This document shows, piece after piece, positions 1-9,082 of a DNA stretch of 64,000 nucleotides; the first letter of the stretch is position 1, and every line of letters begins with the position of its first letter. Both the position numbers and the translations under genes were made by a program. The notes beneath the pieces were generated by a model, which saw only the letters and a program-made list of their open reading frames with translations, did not search any database and was not told the origin of the DNA. The DNA is taken from NCBI RefSeq assembly GCF_900104355.1, contig NZ_FNIY01000003.1, positions 1 through 64,000 on the forward strand, written 5' to 3'. Origin of the DNA: Phyllobacterium sp. OV277 (lineage in GTDB: Bacteria; Pseudomonadota; Alphaproteobacteria; Rhizobiales; Rhizobiaceae).

Positions 1-189
1 CGATGGACCAACGGTTCACTGAAGCTGCCAAGCGAGCTGTGGGCCGATTGCCGAACCCACGTCTTTCTGCGCGTGACCATGGATTCCGGCGGCAGTCCGC
101 ATTGGGTGGCAGGGTCGAAAACCAGACCACCGCGCGCCGAACCTGTTGATGCAAACCAAACCAATATCGTCCCGCTGCGTGCCGCATAA
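1..189 (+). CDS. 3' end of an unidentified gene
   Basis: The frame is open from base 1 to a TAA at 187-189 and encodes the last 62 residues of a protein whose start lies outside the window. The visible part has no membrane segment; it contains two Trp-rich stretches and ends in a polar, Pro-rich tail. I do not recognise the family. Absence of stops over 62 codons and codon use like the neighbouring genes support a real gene, but the short length leaves doubt. Confidence 0.5.
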   Translation, partial: RWTNGSLKLPSELWADCRTHVFLRVTMDSGGSPHWVAGSKTRPPRAEPVDANQTNIVPLRAA

Positions 190-216
190 TCTTTGTTTTG
201 GATGCTCGTAGCCAAG

Positions 217-672
217 TCAAGCAGACACTGCCATGAGCTGTGATTGCTCAAACTCTACAGGAGTCATTCTGCCAAAAAGTTCGATCAACGCAATGATGCG
301 CCCGGCATTTGTCACTTCCTCCACAATTCCTTCAAAACGAAGCGAATGGATTGCCGGAATCCGTGACGAATACGTCCAATCCTACTGGAAAGCGCTTGGC
401 TAAGTTTGACTTTTCATTTGCCTCTTCCTCTTTGCGATGGATGCGGGCAGCACGAGTGTCGTCGAATGCCATATCGAATTCTGCAAGGAAGATTGTCTCA
501 ACGCTATCGGCTGAGACACGCACAGGGTTGGCGAACAGCATATCGAGCGCAAACGCGATCCATAAAACGTATCAGCCAGTTGATCTGGAGAGTGTCAGGC
601 AGGCCGATGAAGCGCGTAATAATTGGTCGTCGGCGGATAAGGGATCGGAACAAATAAGCGTCAAAAGTCTAA
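217..672 (-). pseudogene. decayed NusG-like transcription elongation factor
   Basis: Reading the minus strand, residues resembling the second half of a NusG/RfaH-type protein are spread over three frames. The last piece, ending at TGA 217-219, reads GIVEEVTNAGRIIALIEL then FGRMTPVEF, the typical KOW-domain end of NusG paralogues. The piece before it (541 to 332) ends NPFASF, the motif that should run directly into EGIVEEV. The frame breaks at 334-337, where the coding strand has four T's and three would restore reading. A further upstream piece (about 668-555, with ITRFIGLPDT) is in yet another frame. The N-terminal NGN part is not recognisable. NusG paralogues often serve polysaccharide or mobile loci; nothing of such a locus remains here. 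The family match is by eye from motifs. Confidence 0.55.
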
Positions 673-732
673 ACTCCCTTTTCAGATGAGTCTAAACTTT
701 CAATCAAACTGACCGCTAAATATTTGAAATGA

Positions 733-809
733 TGGCGATCCCGGCTGGATTCGAACCAGCGACCGTCGGCTTAGAAGGCCGGTGCTCTATCCAGCTGAGC
801 TACGGGACC
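733..809 (-). tRNA. tRNA-Arg(UCU)
   Basis: A 77-nt cloverleaf on the minus strand, with 7-bp acceptor stem GGTCCCG/CGGGATC, D arm, anticodon loop CTTCTAA giving anticodon TCT, T arm with GGTTCGAATCC, and CCA encoded in the gene (733-735). The outermost anticodon-stem pair looks mismatched (C/A), but the rest is regular. It would read AGA codons. Its 3' end faces the decayed NusG-like gene. Confidence 0.95.
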
Positions 810-865
810 AGCTTTTGAACCGGCGATCACAGTATCGCCGGGAAATCCGAACAAAATGCAAACAG

Positions 866-1171
866 TCAGTGAGTCCAGGGCTGCTTGCGATCAAAGCGGA
901 AGTTTTCCGAATAGGAAACCACACGCCGTCTGGTTTCCTTCGGCTCCTGCACAGAATAGGCAATGCCGTTTTTCTGTGCGTAAGCGATTGCCTCTTCCTT
1001 CGTCTCGAACGACAGGCGAATCTGGCTCTTCATATCGCCCGATGACGTGTAGCCCATCAGCGGCTCAACCTTGCGTGGCTGTTCCGGCTCGAATTCAAGC
1101 ATCCAGCCATCGGTTTTGGCCTTGCCTGATTGCATTGCTGTTTTTGCAGGGCTGTAAATACGTGCTGCCAT
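866..1171 (-). CDS. ETC complex I subunit (NDUFS4-like accessory protein)
   Basis: A 101-residue protein of the ETC_C1 NDUFS4 family, the 18-kDa accessory subunit of NADH:ubiquinone oxidoreductase found in mitochondria and alphaproteobacteria. Family features include the early RIYSPAK segment, the central W-x-LEFEP and GYTSSGDM stretch, and a C-terminal part with FETKEEAIAYAQKNG. The length fits the short bacterial form. It is soluble, with no signal peptide, and would sit on the matrix-arm side of complex I. It is monocistronic between two tRNA genes and far from any nuo operon, which is usual for this gene. Confidence 0.85.
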   Translation of the reverse strand: MAARIYSPAKTAMQSGKAKTDGWMLEFEPEQPRKVEPLMGYTSSGDMKSQIRLSFETKEEAIAYAQKNGIAYSVQEPKETRRRVVSYSENFRFDRKQPWTH

Positions 1172-1247
1172 CAGAAAAAATCCCTTTGTCTGAAATCCCG
1201 ATATAGTACAGGCTTCGGTTCAGTACCAGCAGCATCATTAGTCAAAG

Positions 1248-1324
<77 letters not shown>

Positions 1325-1566
1325 TTCCAACTTGAACGTTGTGTGCAATAGAGAGTCGGAACCGGGAAAGCAATAGCCAGAAATAGGAAAACTTATGAAA
1401 ATCGCATAATTGCTGTGCAGGCGTGAAATAGGGCCGAAAAGCCGCATGCAAAATCCTGCTGATTTGCCCTTTGCCTTGAAATCGCACACCAAATTGTAAA
1501 CATTGTTGCGACTCAGGCCCGAGTTTTCATACTCCGCCGCGACTGCCGGCTTATATCTCCTCTCCT

Positions 1567-2253
1567 CTATAGATCGAATGTCGCCTGCCCTTCATCAATA
1601 GCAGTCACAACACTGGCAGCCAGCGCGCGAGTGATTTTCGATTTTTTCTCCAGCGCGGCGCGATCAAGCTTATCGACAATGCGGCTGGCTGTGGAAAGCG
1701 AACGCTCAATATGGCTGACGAGGAAGCTGATGACATTGGGGTCAACGGCGATCTGCCGGTCGGCAAAGAGCTTGTAGAGCACCCCTGATAGCAGCATATC
1801 GTCCGGCTCACCGATCTCCACCGTGGTTGCCGCCTTCAGGCGTGAGGCCAGATCAGGCAGTTTTACCGGCCAGTTGGCGGGCCAGCGGCGCGAGGTCATG
1901 AGCAAGCTTGAGCCACTCTGGCGCACCGTATTGATGAGATGGAACAGACCAGCCTCGTCAATTGGGCCATCGCCGATGTTATCGATGAGAAATGGTCCGC
2001 TTTTGCCCGATGCGTCGCCGATATGCGCCGCGTCAATGACTGTGGCATCCGAATCGGCCTTCCAGACGGCGGCAAGATGGGTTTTGCCGGATCCCGTCGG
2101 TCCGGCCAGAATAACGACCGGGGAAATCCACTCCGGCCAGCGATCAACAATATCCACCGCCGCCATGTTGGAGGCGGTGACGATCAGATCGTCGCGCGAA
2201 TATCCCGGCTCATGGCCAAGATCGAGCGGCAGTTGTCGCGGTGTATCGGTCAT
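1567..2253 (-). CDS. hdaA: HdaA, regulatory inactivator of DnaA
   Basis: A 228-residue DnaA-like protein that carries the AAA+ domain without the DNA-binding domain IV. In the Hda/HdaA family it binds the DNA sliding clamp and stimulates ATP hydrolysis by DnaA to prevent re-initiation. The N-terminal QLPLDLGHEP matches the clamp-binding motif, Walker A is GPTGSGKTHL (about residues 51-60), and FLIDNIGDG occupies the Walker B position. It follows an AI-2E family permease gene by 33 bases and a CDP-alcohol transferase gene, so it is probably the last gene of a three-gene operon. This arrangement opposite purM-purN recurs in alphaproteobacteria. Confidence 0.9.
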   Translation of the reverse strand: MTDTPRQLPLDLGHEPGYSRDDLIVTASNMAAVDIVDRWPEWISPVVILAGPTGSGKTHLAAVWKADSDATVIDAAHIGDASGKSGPFLIDNIGDGPIDEAGLFHLINTVRQSGSSLLMTSRRWPANWPVKLPDLASRLKAATTVEIGEPDDMLLSGVLYKLFADRQIAVDPNVISFLVSHIERSLSTASRIVDKLDRAALEKKSKITRALAASVVTAIDEGQATFDL

Positions 2254-2286
2254 AGCCAGTGAAATACAGTCAATGCCGCCCTGATG

Positions 2287-3462
2287 TCACCGGATTTCTT
2301 TGGATTGTTCGATTTTGCGGGGATCGCCTGTGTAGAGCGGGGATTGCCGGTAGCGACTGATGATAAAGCGCACGAGAACACCCATGGCCGCAGCTGTTGG
2401 CACGGCAATCAGCATCCCGGTAAAGCCCAGAAGTGAACCGAAGGCAAACAGCGCAAACATCAACCAGACCGGATGCAACCCGACCGAGGAGCCAACGAGT
2501 TTCGGCTGGAGAATGTTGCCTTCAAAGAACTGGCCGATGAAGAACACGACAGCAACCGCGCCCACATAAAAATAATCAGGCCAGAACTGCACCAGCGCCA
2601 CGCCAATGGCCAGCACCAGTCCAACCAGCGAACCGACATAGGGAATGAAGCTGATAAGACCGGCGAAAAGGCCGATCAGCAGTCCGAAATTCAGACCAAC
2701 TATGGTGAGGCCCACGGCATAGATCATACCGAGAAGCAGGCACACCGTGCCCTGCCCGCGCACGAAGCCGGCAATGGCCTTGTTCATGTCATTGGCGATA
2801 TCGCGCACGGTCTGGACATGATCGCGCGGTGTGAGGTTGTCGATGCTCTGCACCATGCGGTCCCAGTCGAGCAGCATGTAGAAAGCCACAACCGGGGTTA
2901 CGACGAAGAGCGCTGCAACGTCGATCAGCGTCTTGCCCGAACTCCAGATCGACTGGAGCAGAGTGGAAAGGAAGCCCGCGCCCTGCTGCAACAGCGAATC
3001 GAGACTGTTGCGGATGACGGAAGCATCAACGCCGATAAAATCCTTCAGCCATTGCGAATCGCGGTTGGCGATCAATTCCTGCAAGCGCGCCACATAGCTT
3101 GGCAGACGGGCGATGAAATCAGTCATCTGCGAGGCAAGGATCGGCACCAAGATCATCAGCAGCAGCGCGAAGGTCACCACAAACAGGATCAGGATCACGA
3201 TTGTTGCGACAAGGCGCGACATGCCCAGGCGTTCCAGCCGGTCGGCAACAGGATCAAGGAAGTAGGCGAGAACAAGTCCGGCCACAAAGGGCAGCAGAAT
3301 GGACGAGAAGATGTAGAGAAAAAGAGCCAGGAACACGACAGCGCCGGTCCAGAAAACCGCCTGACGGCGCACGCTGCCAGCGAGCGTGTTCACCTGCACA
3401 TCGACGTGGATGTCCTGCTCGGCCGGTGTGATCGTCTTGGTCTTACTTACGGATTTGCTCAT
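2287..3462 (-). CDS. AI-2E family transporter (PerM-like permease)
   Basis: A 391-residue polytopic inner-membrane protein of the AI-2E transporter family. Hydrophobic segments appear near residues 36-75, 85-110, 155-185 and repeatedly between 230 and 365, giving the family's roughly eight-helix pattern. The Gly/Pro-rich ISFIPYVGSLVG stretch (about 265-280) and the C-terminal part with GMLIAVPTAA are typical. The substrate is unknown; the family name comes from autoinducer-2 export, which should not be assumed here. The first residues overlap the end of the upstream CDP-alcohol transferase gene by 20 bases, indicating translational coupling. Confidence 0.88.
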   Translation of the reverse strand: MSKSVSKTKTITPAEQDIHVDVQVNTLAGSVRRQAVFWTGAVVFLALFLYIFSSILLPFVAGLVLAYFLDPVADRLERLGMSRLVATIVILILFVVTFALLLMILVPILASQMTDFIARLPSYVARLQELIANRDSQWLKDFIGVDASVIRNSLDSLLQQGAGFLSTLLQSIWSSGKTLIDVAALFVVTPVVAFYMLLDWDRMVQSIDNLTPRDHVQTVRDIANDMNKAIAGFVRGQGTVCLLLGMIYAVGLTIVGLNFGLLIGLFAGLISFIPYVGSLVGLVLAIGVALVQFWPDYFYVGAVAVVFFIGQFFEGNILQPKLVGSSVGLHPVWLMFALFAFGSLLGFTGMLIAVPTAAAMGVLVRFIISRYRQSPLYTGDPRKIEQSKEIR

Positions 3463-3991
3463 AGCCTGCCATGTGTTTTATCCATGCCACGAGATAGGCA
3501 GTGGAGGACGCTGCGGTCAAGAGTGCAACCACCCATACCAGAATCATCCGGCCTGCGCCGAACGAAAATTCGAATGTCATATCTGCCAGCGTGAAGGCCA
3601 CCAATATGATCTGCAGGGCCGTATTTGCCTTGGAGACAAGAAGCGGGCGCATTTCCACCGGATTGGCCATCACCGTCGAGAGCAGCACGGCCCCTATAAT
3701 GAGGATATCGCGCGAAACAACGATGACAACCAGCCAGACCGGCAATTCATTCAGGAACCCGAGAACGACGAACAGCGTCACCAGCAGCAATTTATCGGCG
3801 ATGGGATCAAGATAGGCACCAAGTTCCGTGCGCTGGTTGTAGCGGCGGGCAATATAGCCATCCACACCATCGGACACACCCGCCACGACAAAACCGATCA
3901 GCGCCGTGGCGACATAACCGGAAAGCAACGCCATGACGATGAAAGGCACAAGAATGAAGCGGAAGATGGTGATGTAATTGGGAATTGTCAC
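3443..3991 (-). CDS. CDP-alcohol phosphatidyltransferase (PgsA-like)
   Basis: A 182-residue integral membrane enzyme with the CDP-alcohol phosphotransferase signature D-G-x2-A-R-x8-G-x3-D-x3-D, starting at DGYIARRYNQ and ending at DPIAD. It should transfer a phosphatidyl group from CDP-diacylglycerol to an alcohol, probably glycerol 3-phosphate by similarity to PgsA. I chose the GTG at 3991 (protein starts VTIPNYITIF). An ATG at 4096 is in frame, but the added 35 residues translate a palindromic repeat (4031-4239) and are not credible. A clearer pgsA lies at 18477-19061, so this is a second, possibly specialised, paralogue. It heads the operon with the permease and hdaA. Confidence 0.82.
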   Translation of the reverse strand: MTIPNYITIFRFILVPFIVMALLSGYVATALIGFVVAGVSDGVDGYIARRYNQRTELGAYLDPIADKLLLVTLFVVLGFLNELPVWLVVIVVSRDILIIGAVLLSTVMANPVEMRPLLVSKANTALQIILVAFTLADMTFEFSFGAGRMILVWVVALLTAASSTAYLVAWIKHMAGYEQIRK

Positions 3992-4030
3992 GCTATCGGC
4001 TTCCTCGCATTTTCTTGTGTTTATCGGTCT

Positions 4031-4239
4031 GGTTCGTGGTTCGTGGTTCGACAAGCTCACCATGAGGGAGAGTGTGGATGCAACGCTAATCACCAACGTT
4101 GCAGAACTTAACTCCCTAACACCCGTCCATCTCCGTCATCCTCGGATCAAGCCCGAGGATGACGGAGAGTGGGGCTTGTCGTTGTAACCACCACTCTCCC
4201 TCATGGTGAGCTTGTCGAACCACGCACCACCAACCACGC
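4031..4239. repeat. composite palindromic repeat, copy 1
   Basis: Outer arms with the core TTCGACAAGCTCACCATGAG (left, about 4048-4068) and its reverse complement (right, about 4201-4220) enclose a stretch with GATGCAACGCTAATCACC and an inner palindrome of the GTCATCCTCGG / CCGAGGATGAC type at about 4133-4165. The inner unit is collapsed: its two arms nearly touch. It sits between divergent genes and overlaps the possible N-terminal extension of the PgsA-like gene. The rest of the gap to purM (4240-4426) shows no further feature. Confidence 0.88.
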
Positions 4240-4426
4240 TCACACACCACCGCTCTTTATGCTCAACCGCAAATTACAACATAAATGGACAGGCACCCGG
4301 CATTGCTCAACCCCTTTCATGCTGCCAAACTGTCGATATCTGGTGTTTTCATCCGGCATGAGGCACTCAGAGCTTGCAGCGGCGGCGGAGTCGTGCCATT
4401 TCGCCAGCAATAATCCGGAGCTGACA

Positions 4427-5488
4427 ATGACGATCAAAAATGGCCTCACCTATGCGCAGGCAGGCGTCGATATCGATGCTGGCAATCTGCTTGTCGAAAA
4501 GATCAAGCCGATCGTGCGCTCGACGCGCCGTCCCGGCGCTGATGGCGAGATTGGCGGCTTTGGCGGTCTGTTCGATCTGAAAGCAGCGGGTTTTACCGAT
4601 CCGGTCCTCGTGGCTGCCAATGATGGCGTCGGCACAAAGCTCAAAATCGCCATCGATGCGGGCGTGCATGACACGGTTGGTATCGATCTCGTTGCCATGT
4701 GCGTCAACGATCTGGTGGTTCAGGGTGCCGAACCGCTGTTCTTCCTTGATTATTTTGCCACCGGCAAGCTTGATCCGGATCAGGGCGCTGCCATCGTCAC
4801 CGGCATTGCCGAAGGCTGCCTGCAAGCCGGATGCGCATTGATCGGCGGCGAAACCGCAGAGATGCCCGGCATGTACCGGGATGGCGATTATGATCTTGCC
4901 GGCTTTGCTGTCGGTGCAGCCGAACGCAACCAGTTGTTGCCATCGGGTGATATTGCAGAGGGTGATGTCATTCTCGGTCTCGCCTCTTCAGGCGTTCATT
5001 CCAACGGCTTTTCACTGGTTCGCCGTATTGTTGAACTATCAGGCCTTGGCTGGGATGCGGATGCGCCCTTCAAACCCGGCACAACACTCGGGCAAGCATT
5101 GCTCACCCCCACCCGCATCTATGTGAAGCAGTTGCTGGCGGCAATCCGCGAAACCGGCGCGATCAAAGCGCTAGCTCACATTACCGGCGGTGGCTTTCCT
5201 GATAATATCCCGCGGGTGCTGCCCAAAGACCTGACAGCCAGCATCAACCTCTCGGCCATCAAGGTGCCGCCGGTGTTTTCATGGCTGGCCAAGGTCGGCG
5301 GTGTCGAACGCGACGAGATGCTGCGCACCTTCAACTGCGGCATCGGCATGATCGCCGTCGTTGCACCTGAACACGCCGACGCCGTGCTGGCAGCGCTGAA
5401 GGCTCAGGGCGAAGACGCGGTGCGGCTTGGCACCATGGTTGCCCGCGCTGACACTGGCGTCGTCTATCAGGGCAATCTGGCGCTGTGA
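4427..5488 (+). CDS. purM: phosphoribosylformylglycinamidine cyclo-ligase
   Basis: AIR synthetase, the fifth step of de novo purine synthesis: ATP-dependent ring closure of FGAM to AIR. The 353-residue length matches the family. Typical segments are [20 protein letters not shown] in the ATP-binding region, [11 protein letters not shown] and the C-terminal [10 protein letters not shown]. The ATG at 4427 follows a GGAG motif and gives the usual N-terminus ([13 protein letters not shown]). The frame extends upstream to 4169, but only through repeat sequence. purN overlaps the end by four bases. Confidence 0.96.
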   Translation: MTIKNGLTYAQAGVDIDAGNLLVEKIKPIVRSTRRPGADGEIGGFGGLFDLKAAGFTDPVLVAANDGVGTKLKIAIDAGVHDTVGIDLVAMCVNDLVVQGAEPLFFLDYFATGKLDPDQGAAIVTGIAEGCLQAGCALIGGETAEMPGMYRDGDYDLAGFAVGAAERNQLLPSGDIAEGDVILGLASSGVHSNGFSLVRRIVELSGLGWDADAPFKPGTTLGQALLTPTRIYVKQLLAAIRETGAIKALAHITGGGFPDNIPRVLPKDLTASINLSAIKVPPVFSWLAKVGGVERDEMLRTFNCGIGMIAVVAPEHADAVLAALKAQGEDAVRLGTMVARADTGVVYQGNLAL

Positions 5489-6108
5489 GCAACAAAACCC
5501 CAAAGAAGCGTGTCGCGGTTCTGATTTCGGGTCGCGGCTCCAACATGACGGCTTTGATTGAAGCGGCCAAGGCAGCGGACTATCCGGCTGAGATTGTGGC
5601 CGTCATCGCCAACAAAGCGGATGCCGGCGGTCTGGACACAGCCAGAGCACACGGCATTGCCGCCCATGCTATCCCCCATCGCGACTATCCGACAAAACAG
5701 GCACATGAAGCGGCTGTCTCCGAAGCGCTGCACGCGGCAGGTGCGGAAATCGTCTGCCTTGCCGGTTACATGCGGCTGATGTCAGCGGAATTCGTTCAGG
5801 CATGGGAAGGCCGGATGATCAATATCCATCCTTCGCTGCTGCCATTGTTCAAGGGTCTGCACACCCATGAGCAGGCACTGGAAGCGGGCGTTCGCGTTCA
5901 CGGCTGCACGGTGCACTTTGTCACGGCAGGCATGGATGAAGGCCCGATCATCGCCCAGACCGCCATACCGGTGCTCAATGGCGATACAGCCGATAGCCTC
6001 GCATTGCGGGTGCTATCCGTTGAGCATGAGACCTATGCCCGTGCCCTTGCACTTGTCGCTTCAGGCAAGGCTGCTATGAAAGATGGGCGCACGGTTTTCA
6101 GTGACTGA
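5485..6108 (+). CDS. purN: phosphoribosylglycinamide formyltransferase
   Basis: A 207-residue GAR transformylase, third step of purine synthesis, moving a formyl group from 10-formyl-tetrahydrofolate to GAR. Catalytic residues of the family are visible: Asn113 and His115 in NIHPSLLP and Asp151 in GMDEGPII. The phosphate-binding loop SGRGSN is at 15-20. Translation starts with a GTG at 5485 that overlaps the purM stop (GTGA), so the two genes are coupled. It ends six bases from the convergent antitoxin gene, with no hairpin between them. Confidence 0.96.
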   Translation: MSNKTPKKRVAVLISGRGSNMTALIEAAKAADYPAEIVAVIANKADAGGLDTARAHGIAAHAIPHRDYPTKQAHEAAVSEALHAAGAEIVCLAGYMRLMSAEFVQAWEGRMINIHPSLLPLFKGLHTHEQALEAGVRVHGCTVHFVTAGMDEGPIIAQTAIPVLNGDTADSLALRVLSVEHETYARALALVASGKAAMKDGRTVFSD

Positions 6109-6114
6109 TTGAGC

Positions 6115-6420
6115 TCAAGCAGCGTCCTGCTTTTTGGTCGCCACAGGCACCAAAGACAGCTTGAGCCCCAATGCGTCAGCCACCTTAGTAATCGTCGCCA
6201 ATCCGGGATTACCTTCACCACTCAGAGCTTTGTATAGCGCTTGACGGGTAAGGCCGGTTTTCTTGGCAAGCTCGGCAATACCGCGTGCGCGCGCAATGTT
6301 ACCCAAAGCGCGGGCTATTTCCGAAGGAGTACCATCTTCGCACGTTGCCAACAGATACTCTTCGATCATTTCTTCGGAATCGAGATGCTGGGCAGTATCG
6401 TATGGGCTCAACTTTATCAT
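6115..6420 (-). CDS. antitoxin of a HigBA-type toxin-antitoxin pair
   Basis: A 101-residue DNA-binding antidote protein of the addiction-module family. The N-terminal part (SPYDTAQHLDSEEMIEEYL) is the toxin-binding region. The C-terminal half is a helix-turn-helix of the Xre/HigA type (GIAELAKKTGLTRQALYKAL, then NPGLATITKVADALGL). The ATG at 6420 gives the standard MIKLSPYD start and overlaps the toxin stop by four bases. The toxin-first order is the HigBA arrangement. The protein should repress its own operon and neutralise the toxin. Confidence 0.88.
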   Translation of the reverse strand: MIKLSPYDTAQHLDSEEMIEEYLLATCEDGTPSEIARALGNIARARGIAELAKKTGLTRQALYKALSGEGNPGLATITKVADALGLKLSLVPVATKKQDAA

Positions 6421-6722
6421 GATCTTACTTTCCTTAAAGCAGCAGCCATTGTCTTTGCCTTTCTGATATCGCGATCCTGAGTGCTCTTGTCTCCCCCACA
6501 CAACAGGATAATCAAGACGTCGTTTCGCTCGATGAAATAGACGCGGTAACCGGGACCATAATCAATTCGAAGTTCACTGACGCCGTCGCCGACAAGTTTG
6601 ATGTCACCGGGATTGCTGTCGATCAAGCGATCAAGTCGCATCGCAATTCTGGCTCTGGCTCTTTGGTCTCTCAAGCCATCAATCCAGCTTAAAAAAGTGT
6701 CCGTCTTCTCAATTAATCTCAT
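6417..6722 (-). CDS. RelE/HigB-like toxin (phage Gp49-like family)
   Basis: A 101-residue toxin of the RelE/ParE superfamily, killer-protein subgroup. Typical segments are the N-terminal T-x-x-F-x-x-W-x-D-x-L-R-D pattern, the central GVSELRIDYGPGYRVYF core, and the C-terminal LLCGGDKSTQDRDI followed by a basic tail. Members usually act as ribosome-dependent mRNA interferases; activity here is inferred. It is the first gene of a two-gene operon. The 81 bases upstream (6723-6803) are strongly A+T rich, unlike the surroundings, and likely hold the autoregulated promoter. Confidence 0.87.
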   Translation of the reverse strand: MRLIEKTDTFLSWIDGLRDQRARARIAMRLDRLIDSNPGDIKLVGDGVSELRIDYGPGYRVYFIERNDVLIILLCGGDKSTQDRDIRKAKTMAAALRKVRS

Positions 6723-6803
6723 AGAAAGTGTAAACCACAGTTGTCAAAATGTATAGATACTCAAAATTGCAATTTTAGAAAAATATAAAATATATCAATA
6801 AAA

Positions 6804-8915
6804 TCAATTCACTGCGGGGCGCACCCAAACCTTGCTGTCATGGAAGGCAGAACCGCCATAGGGCGCTGATGCGTCGGAGCCGGTGAGCACATTGATCCCC
6901 TCGCCGCGCTCGAACGCGGAGTTGCGGAACAGGCCCTCGGAGATCACGACACCGCGCTTGAGGCCCGTATGCAGGCGGGCGTGAACCACCACCTCACCGC
7001 GTTCATTGCCCACTTCCACACGAGCGCCTTCCTCGACGCCAAGCGTGGCGGCATCATCAGGATGGATCAGCAGTTCCGGACGGCCTTCTTTCAGCACCGA
7101 TGTCGGTGTTTCGGCGAATGTCGAATTGAGGAAATTGTGGGCAGGTGAAGTGCCCAAGCGGAATGGATGCTTTGCATCCGCGACCTCGATGGCTTCCCAA
7201 TAATCGGGGAATTGCGGCAGGGTTTCGAATGGTCCCTGTGTGCCCATGGATTGTGGCGGACGGTTTGGCGATGGACTGCCGGTCCAATCAGGCTTGAAGC
7301 GGAACTTCCCGTCGGGCCAATTGAAACCCTTTTCGTAATGGGCAGTCTCGTAGTCAGGCTGAACGTCGAGCCAGCGCATTTCTTTCAGCACGTCGTAGCC
7401 GGGCAGATTGCTGGCGGCCATCATGTTGTCGATCAGCGTCTTGGCATCAAGATCAAAGCCCGGCAGATCGCCAACGCCAAGGCGTTTGGCCAGTTCGTTG
7501 ATGACATAGAGGTTGGGGCGGGTTTCGCCCGGGCCATCGATGAGCTTGGGGCCGAGCACAATGTGCTGCTGGCCGCCGCCGCGATAAATATCGTCATGTT
7601 CCATAAACATGGTGGCAGGGAGAACCACATCCCCCATCTTTGCCGTATCGGTCATGAACTGTTCGTGCACGACCATAAACAGATCTTCGCGGGCCATGCC
7701 CTGCTTGATCAGACGCTGCTGCGGCGCGACATTGGCCGGATTGGTGTTCTGGATCAGCATCGCCATAACGGGCGGGCCGCCATAGAGCGTGTCCTTATCG
7801 CCCGTCAAAGCAAGACCGATTTTCGACTGATCGATATGGCGAACAGAAGTGTCCTTGAATGCCTGCCCCTCGATTTCCCGCTTGTCCATGCGGAAAATGC
7901 CTGAATTGGAGTGAAATGCGCCGCCGCCTTCGTGCTGCCACGCGCCAGTTACTGCCGCAATCGATAGTGCTGCATGCATATTGACTGCGCCGTTGCGCTG
8001 GCGGGTAAAGCCATAGCCAAGGCGGAAGAATGTCTTCTTCGTCGTACCAACAAGGCGGGCGAACTCTTCGATTTCCGCAACCGAAAGCCCGGTCAGAGCA
8101 GCAGCCCATTCAGGCGTGCGATCGCGAAGATGCGCTTCCAGTCCTTTGGGATCGTCCGTATCGCGACTGAGATAGTCCCAGTCGGCAAGACCATCACGGA
8201 ACAGCACATGCATGACCGCACAGGCCAGCGCTCCATCTGTTCCCGGCTTCAGAACCAGCCCGAGATCGGCCTGACGCACGGTGGCGTTCTCATAGATATC
8301 GATGGCGACGATCTTGGCACCGCGATCCTTGCGGGCGCGCACTGCATGGGTCATCACATTGACCTGCGTCGCCGCTGCATTGGTGCCCCAGATAACCACG
8401 CAATCAGATTTGGCCATTTCGCGTGGATCGACACCGCCAAGCTTGCCAGTCCCAGCGAAAAAGCCGGTCCACGCCATATTGGTGCAAAAACTGTCGAACT
8501 GATTGGAATACTTTTTTGCATGGCGCAGGCGATGCATGGAGTCGCGCTGCACCAATCCCATTGTCCCCGCATAAATATAGGGCCAGATGCTTTGCGAGCC
8601 GTATTCGGCTTCGGCTTTCAGGAAACGCTCGGCGACCAGATCAAGCGCCGCATCCCAGCTTGCCTCTTTCCAGATGCCCTCGCCCTTGGAGCCGCCACGG
8701 ACCAATGGCTTCAACAGACGGTCAGCGTGATGGATACGCTCAGCATAGCGGGCAACCTTGGCGCAGATGACACCCGCAGTATAGGTGTTTTCCTTGGCGC
8801 CGCGCACACGCCCGATCTGGCCTGAATCGAGCACTTCGACATCCAGCGCGCAGGTGGACGGGCAATCGTGAGGACAGGCTGAATGGCCGGTGCGAAGGAT
8901 GACAGCTTTGTTCAT
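6804..8915 (-). CDS. molybdopterin-dependent oxidoreductase with [4Fe-4S] domain
   Basis: A 703-residue enzyme of the DMSO-reductase/formate-dehydrogenase superfamily. Cys14, Cys18, Cys22 and Cys51 have the spacing of the N-terminal [4Fe-4S] cluster. The central body contains the molybdopterin-binding folds (for example VVIWGTNAAATQVN), and the C-terminal domain (from about residue 585) is the molydop-binding barrel, with LLIHPDDAATLGVEEG. No twin-arginine signal is visible, so it is probably cytoplasmic. The substrate cannot be read from the sequence; its partner electron carrier is not adjacent. moaD and moaE for cofactor synthesis lie about 10 kb away. Confidence 0.85.
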   Translation of the reverse strand: MNKAVILRTGHSACPHDCPSTCALDVEVLDSGQIGRVRGAKENTYTAGVICAKVARYAERIHHADRLLKPLVRGGSKGEGIWKEASWDAALDLVAERFLKAEAEYGSQSIWPYIYAGTMGLVQRDSMHRLRHAKKYSNQFDSFCTNMAWTGFFAGTGKLGGVDPREMAKSDCVVIWGTNAAATQVNVMTHAVRARKDRGAKIVAIDIYENATVRQADLGLVLKPGTDGALACAVMHVLFRDGLADWDYLSRDTDDPKGLEAHLRDRTPEWAAALTGLSVAEIEEFARLVGTTKKTFFRLGYGFTRQRNGAVNMHAALSIAAVTGAWQHEGGGAFHSNSGIFRMDKREIEGQAFKDTSVRHIDQSKIGLALTGDKDTLYGGPPVMAMLIQNTNPANVAPQQRLIKQGMAREDLFMVVHEQFMTDTAKMGDVVLPATMFMEHDDIYRGGGQQHIVLGPKLIDGPGETRPNLYVINELAKRLGVGDLPGFDLDAKTLIDNMMAASNLPGYDVLKEMRWLDVQPDYETAHYEKGFNWPDGKFRFKPDWTGSPSPNRPPQSMGTQGPFETLPQFPDYWEAIEVADAKHPFRLGTSPAHNFLNSTFAETPTSVLKEGRPELLIHPDDAATLGVEEGARVEVGNERGEVVVHARLHTGLKRGVVISEGLFRNSAFERGEGINVLTGSDASAPYGGSAFHDSKVWVRPAVN

Positions 8916-9082
8916 GCCTTATGCATAGCGCAGTTTGAACGCCGCTGAAATGGCCTGCATTGTCCTTCTTGTCCCTGTCAGGACGCGCGAAATGTCGCGA
9001 CAGCGCTTGACGGGCGGCTGTTGAATTGATAGTTAAGCAATTACTTTAGTATTTATATTCGACGCTGGATGGGAGGTCCGAC

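Noticed and set aside
1-189. Phage integrase fragment at the window start
   Set aside because: The visible residues show none of the integrase catalytic motifs, so the fragment is left unidentified.
309-689. 126-residue open frame on the plus strand
   Set aside because: It is antisense to the NusG-like remnant, has Ser-rich low-complexity composition and no recognisable domain.
2473-3594. Long plus-strand frame of 373 residues
   Set aside because: It is the complement of the AI-2E transporter and PgsA-like genes; its His/Gln/Asp-rich composition is typical of an antisense shadow.
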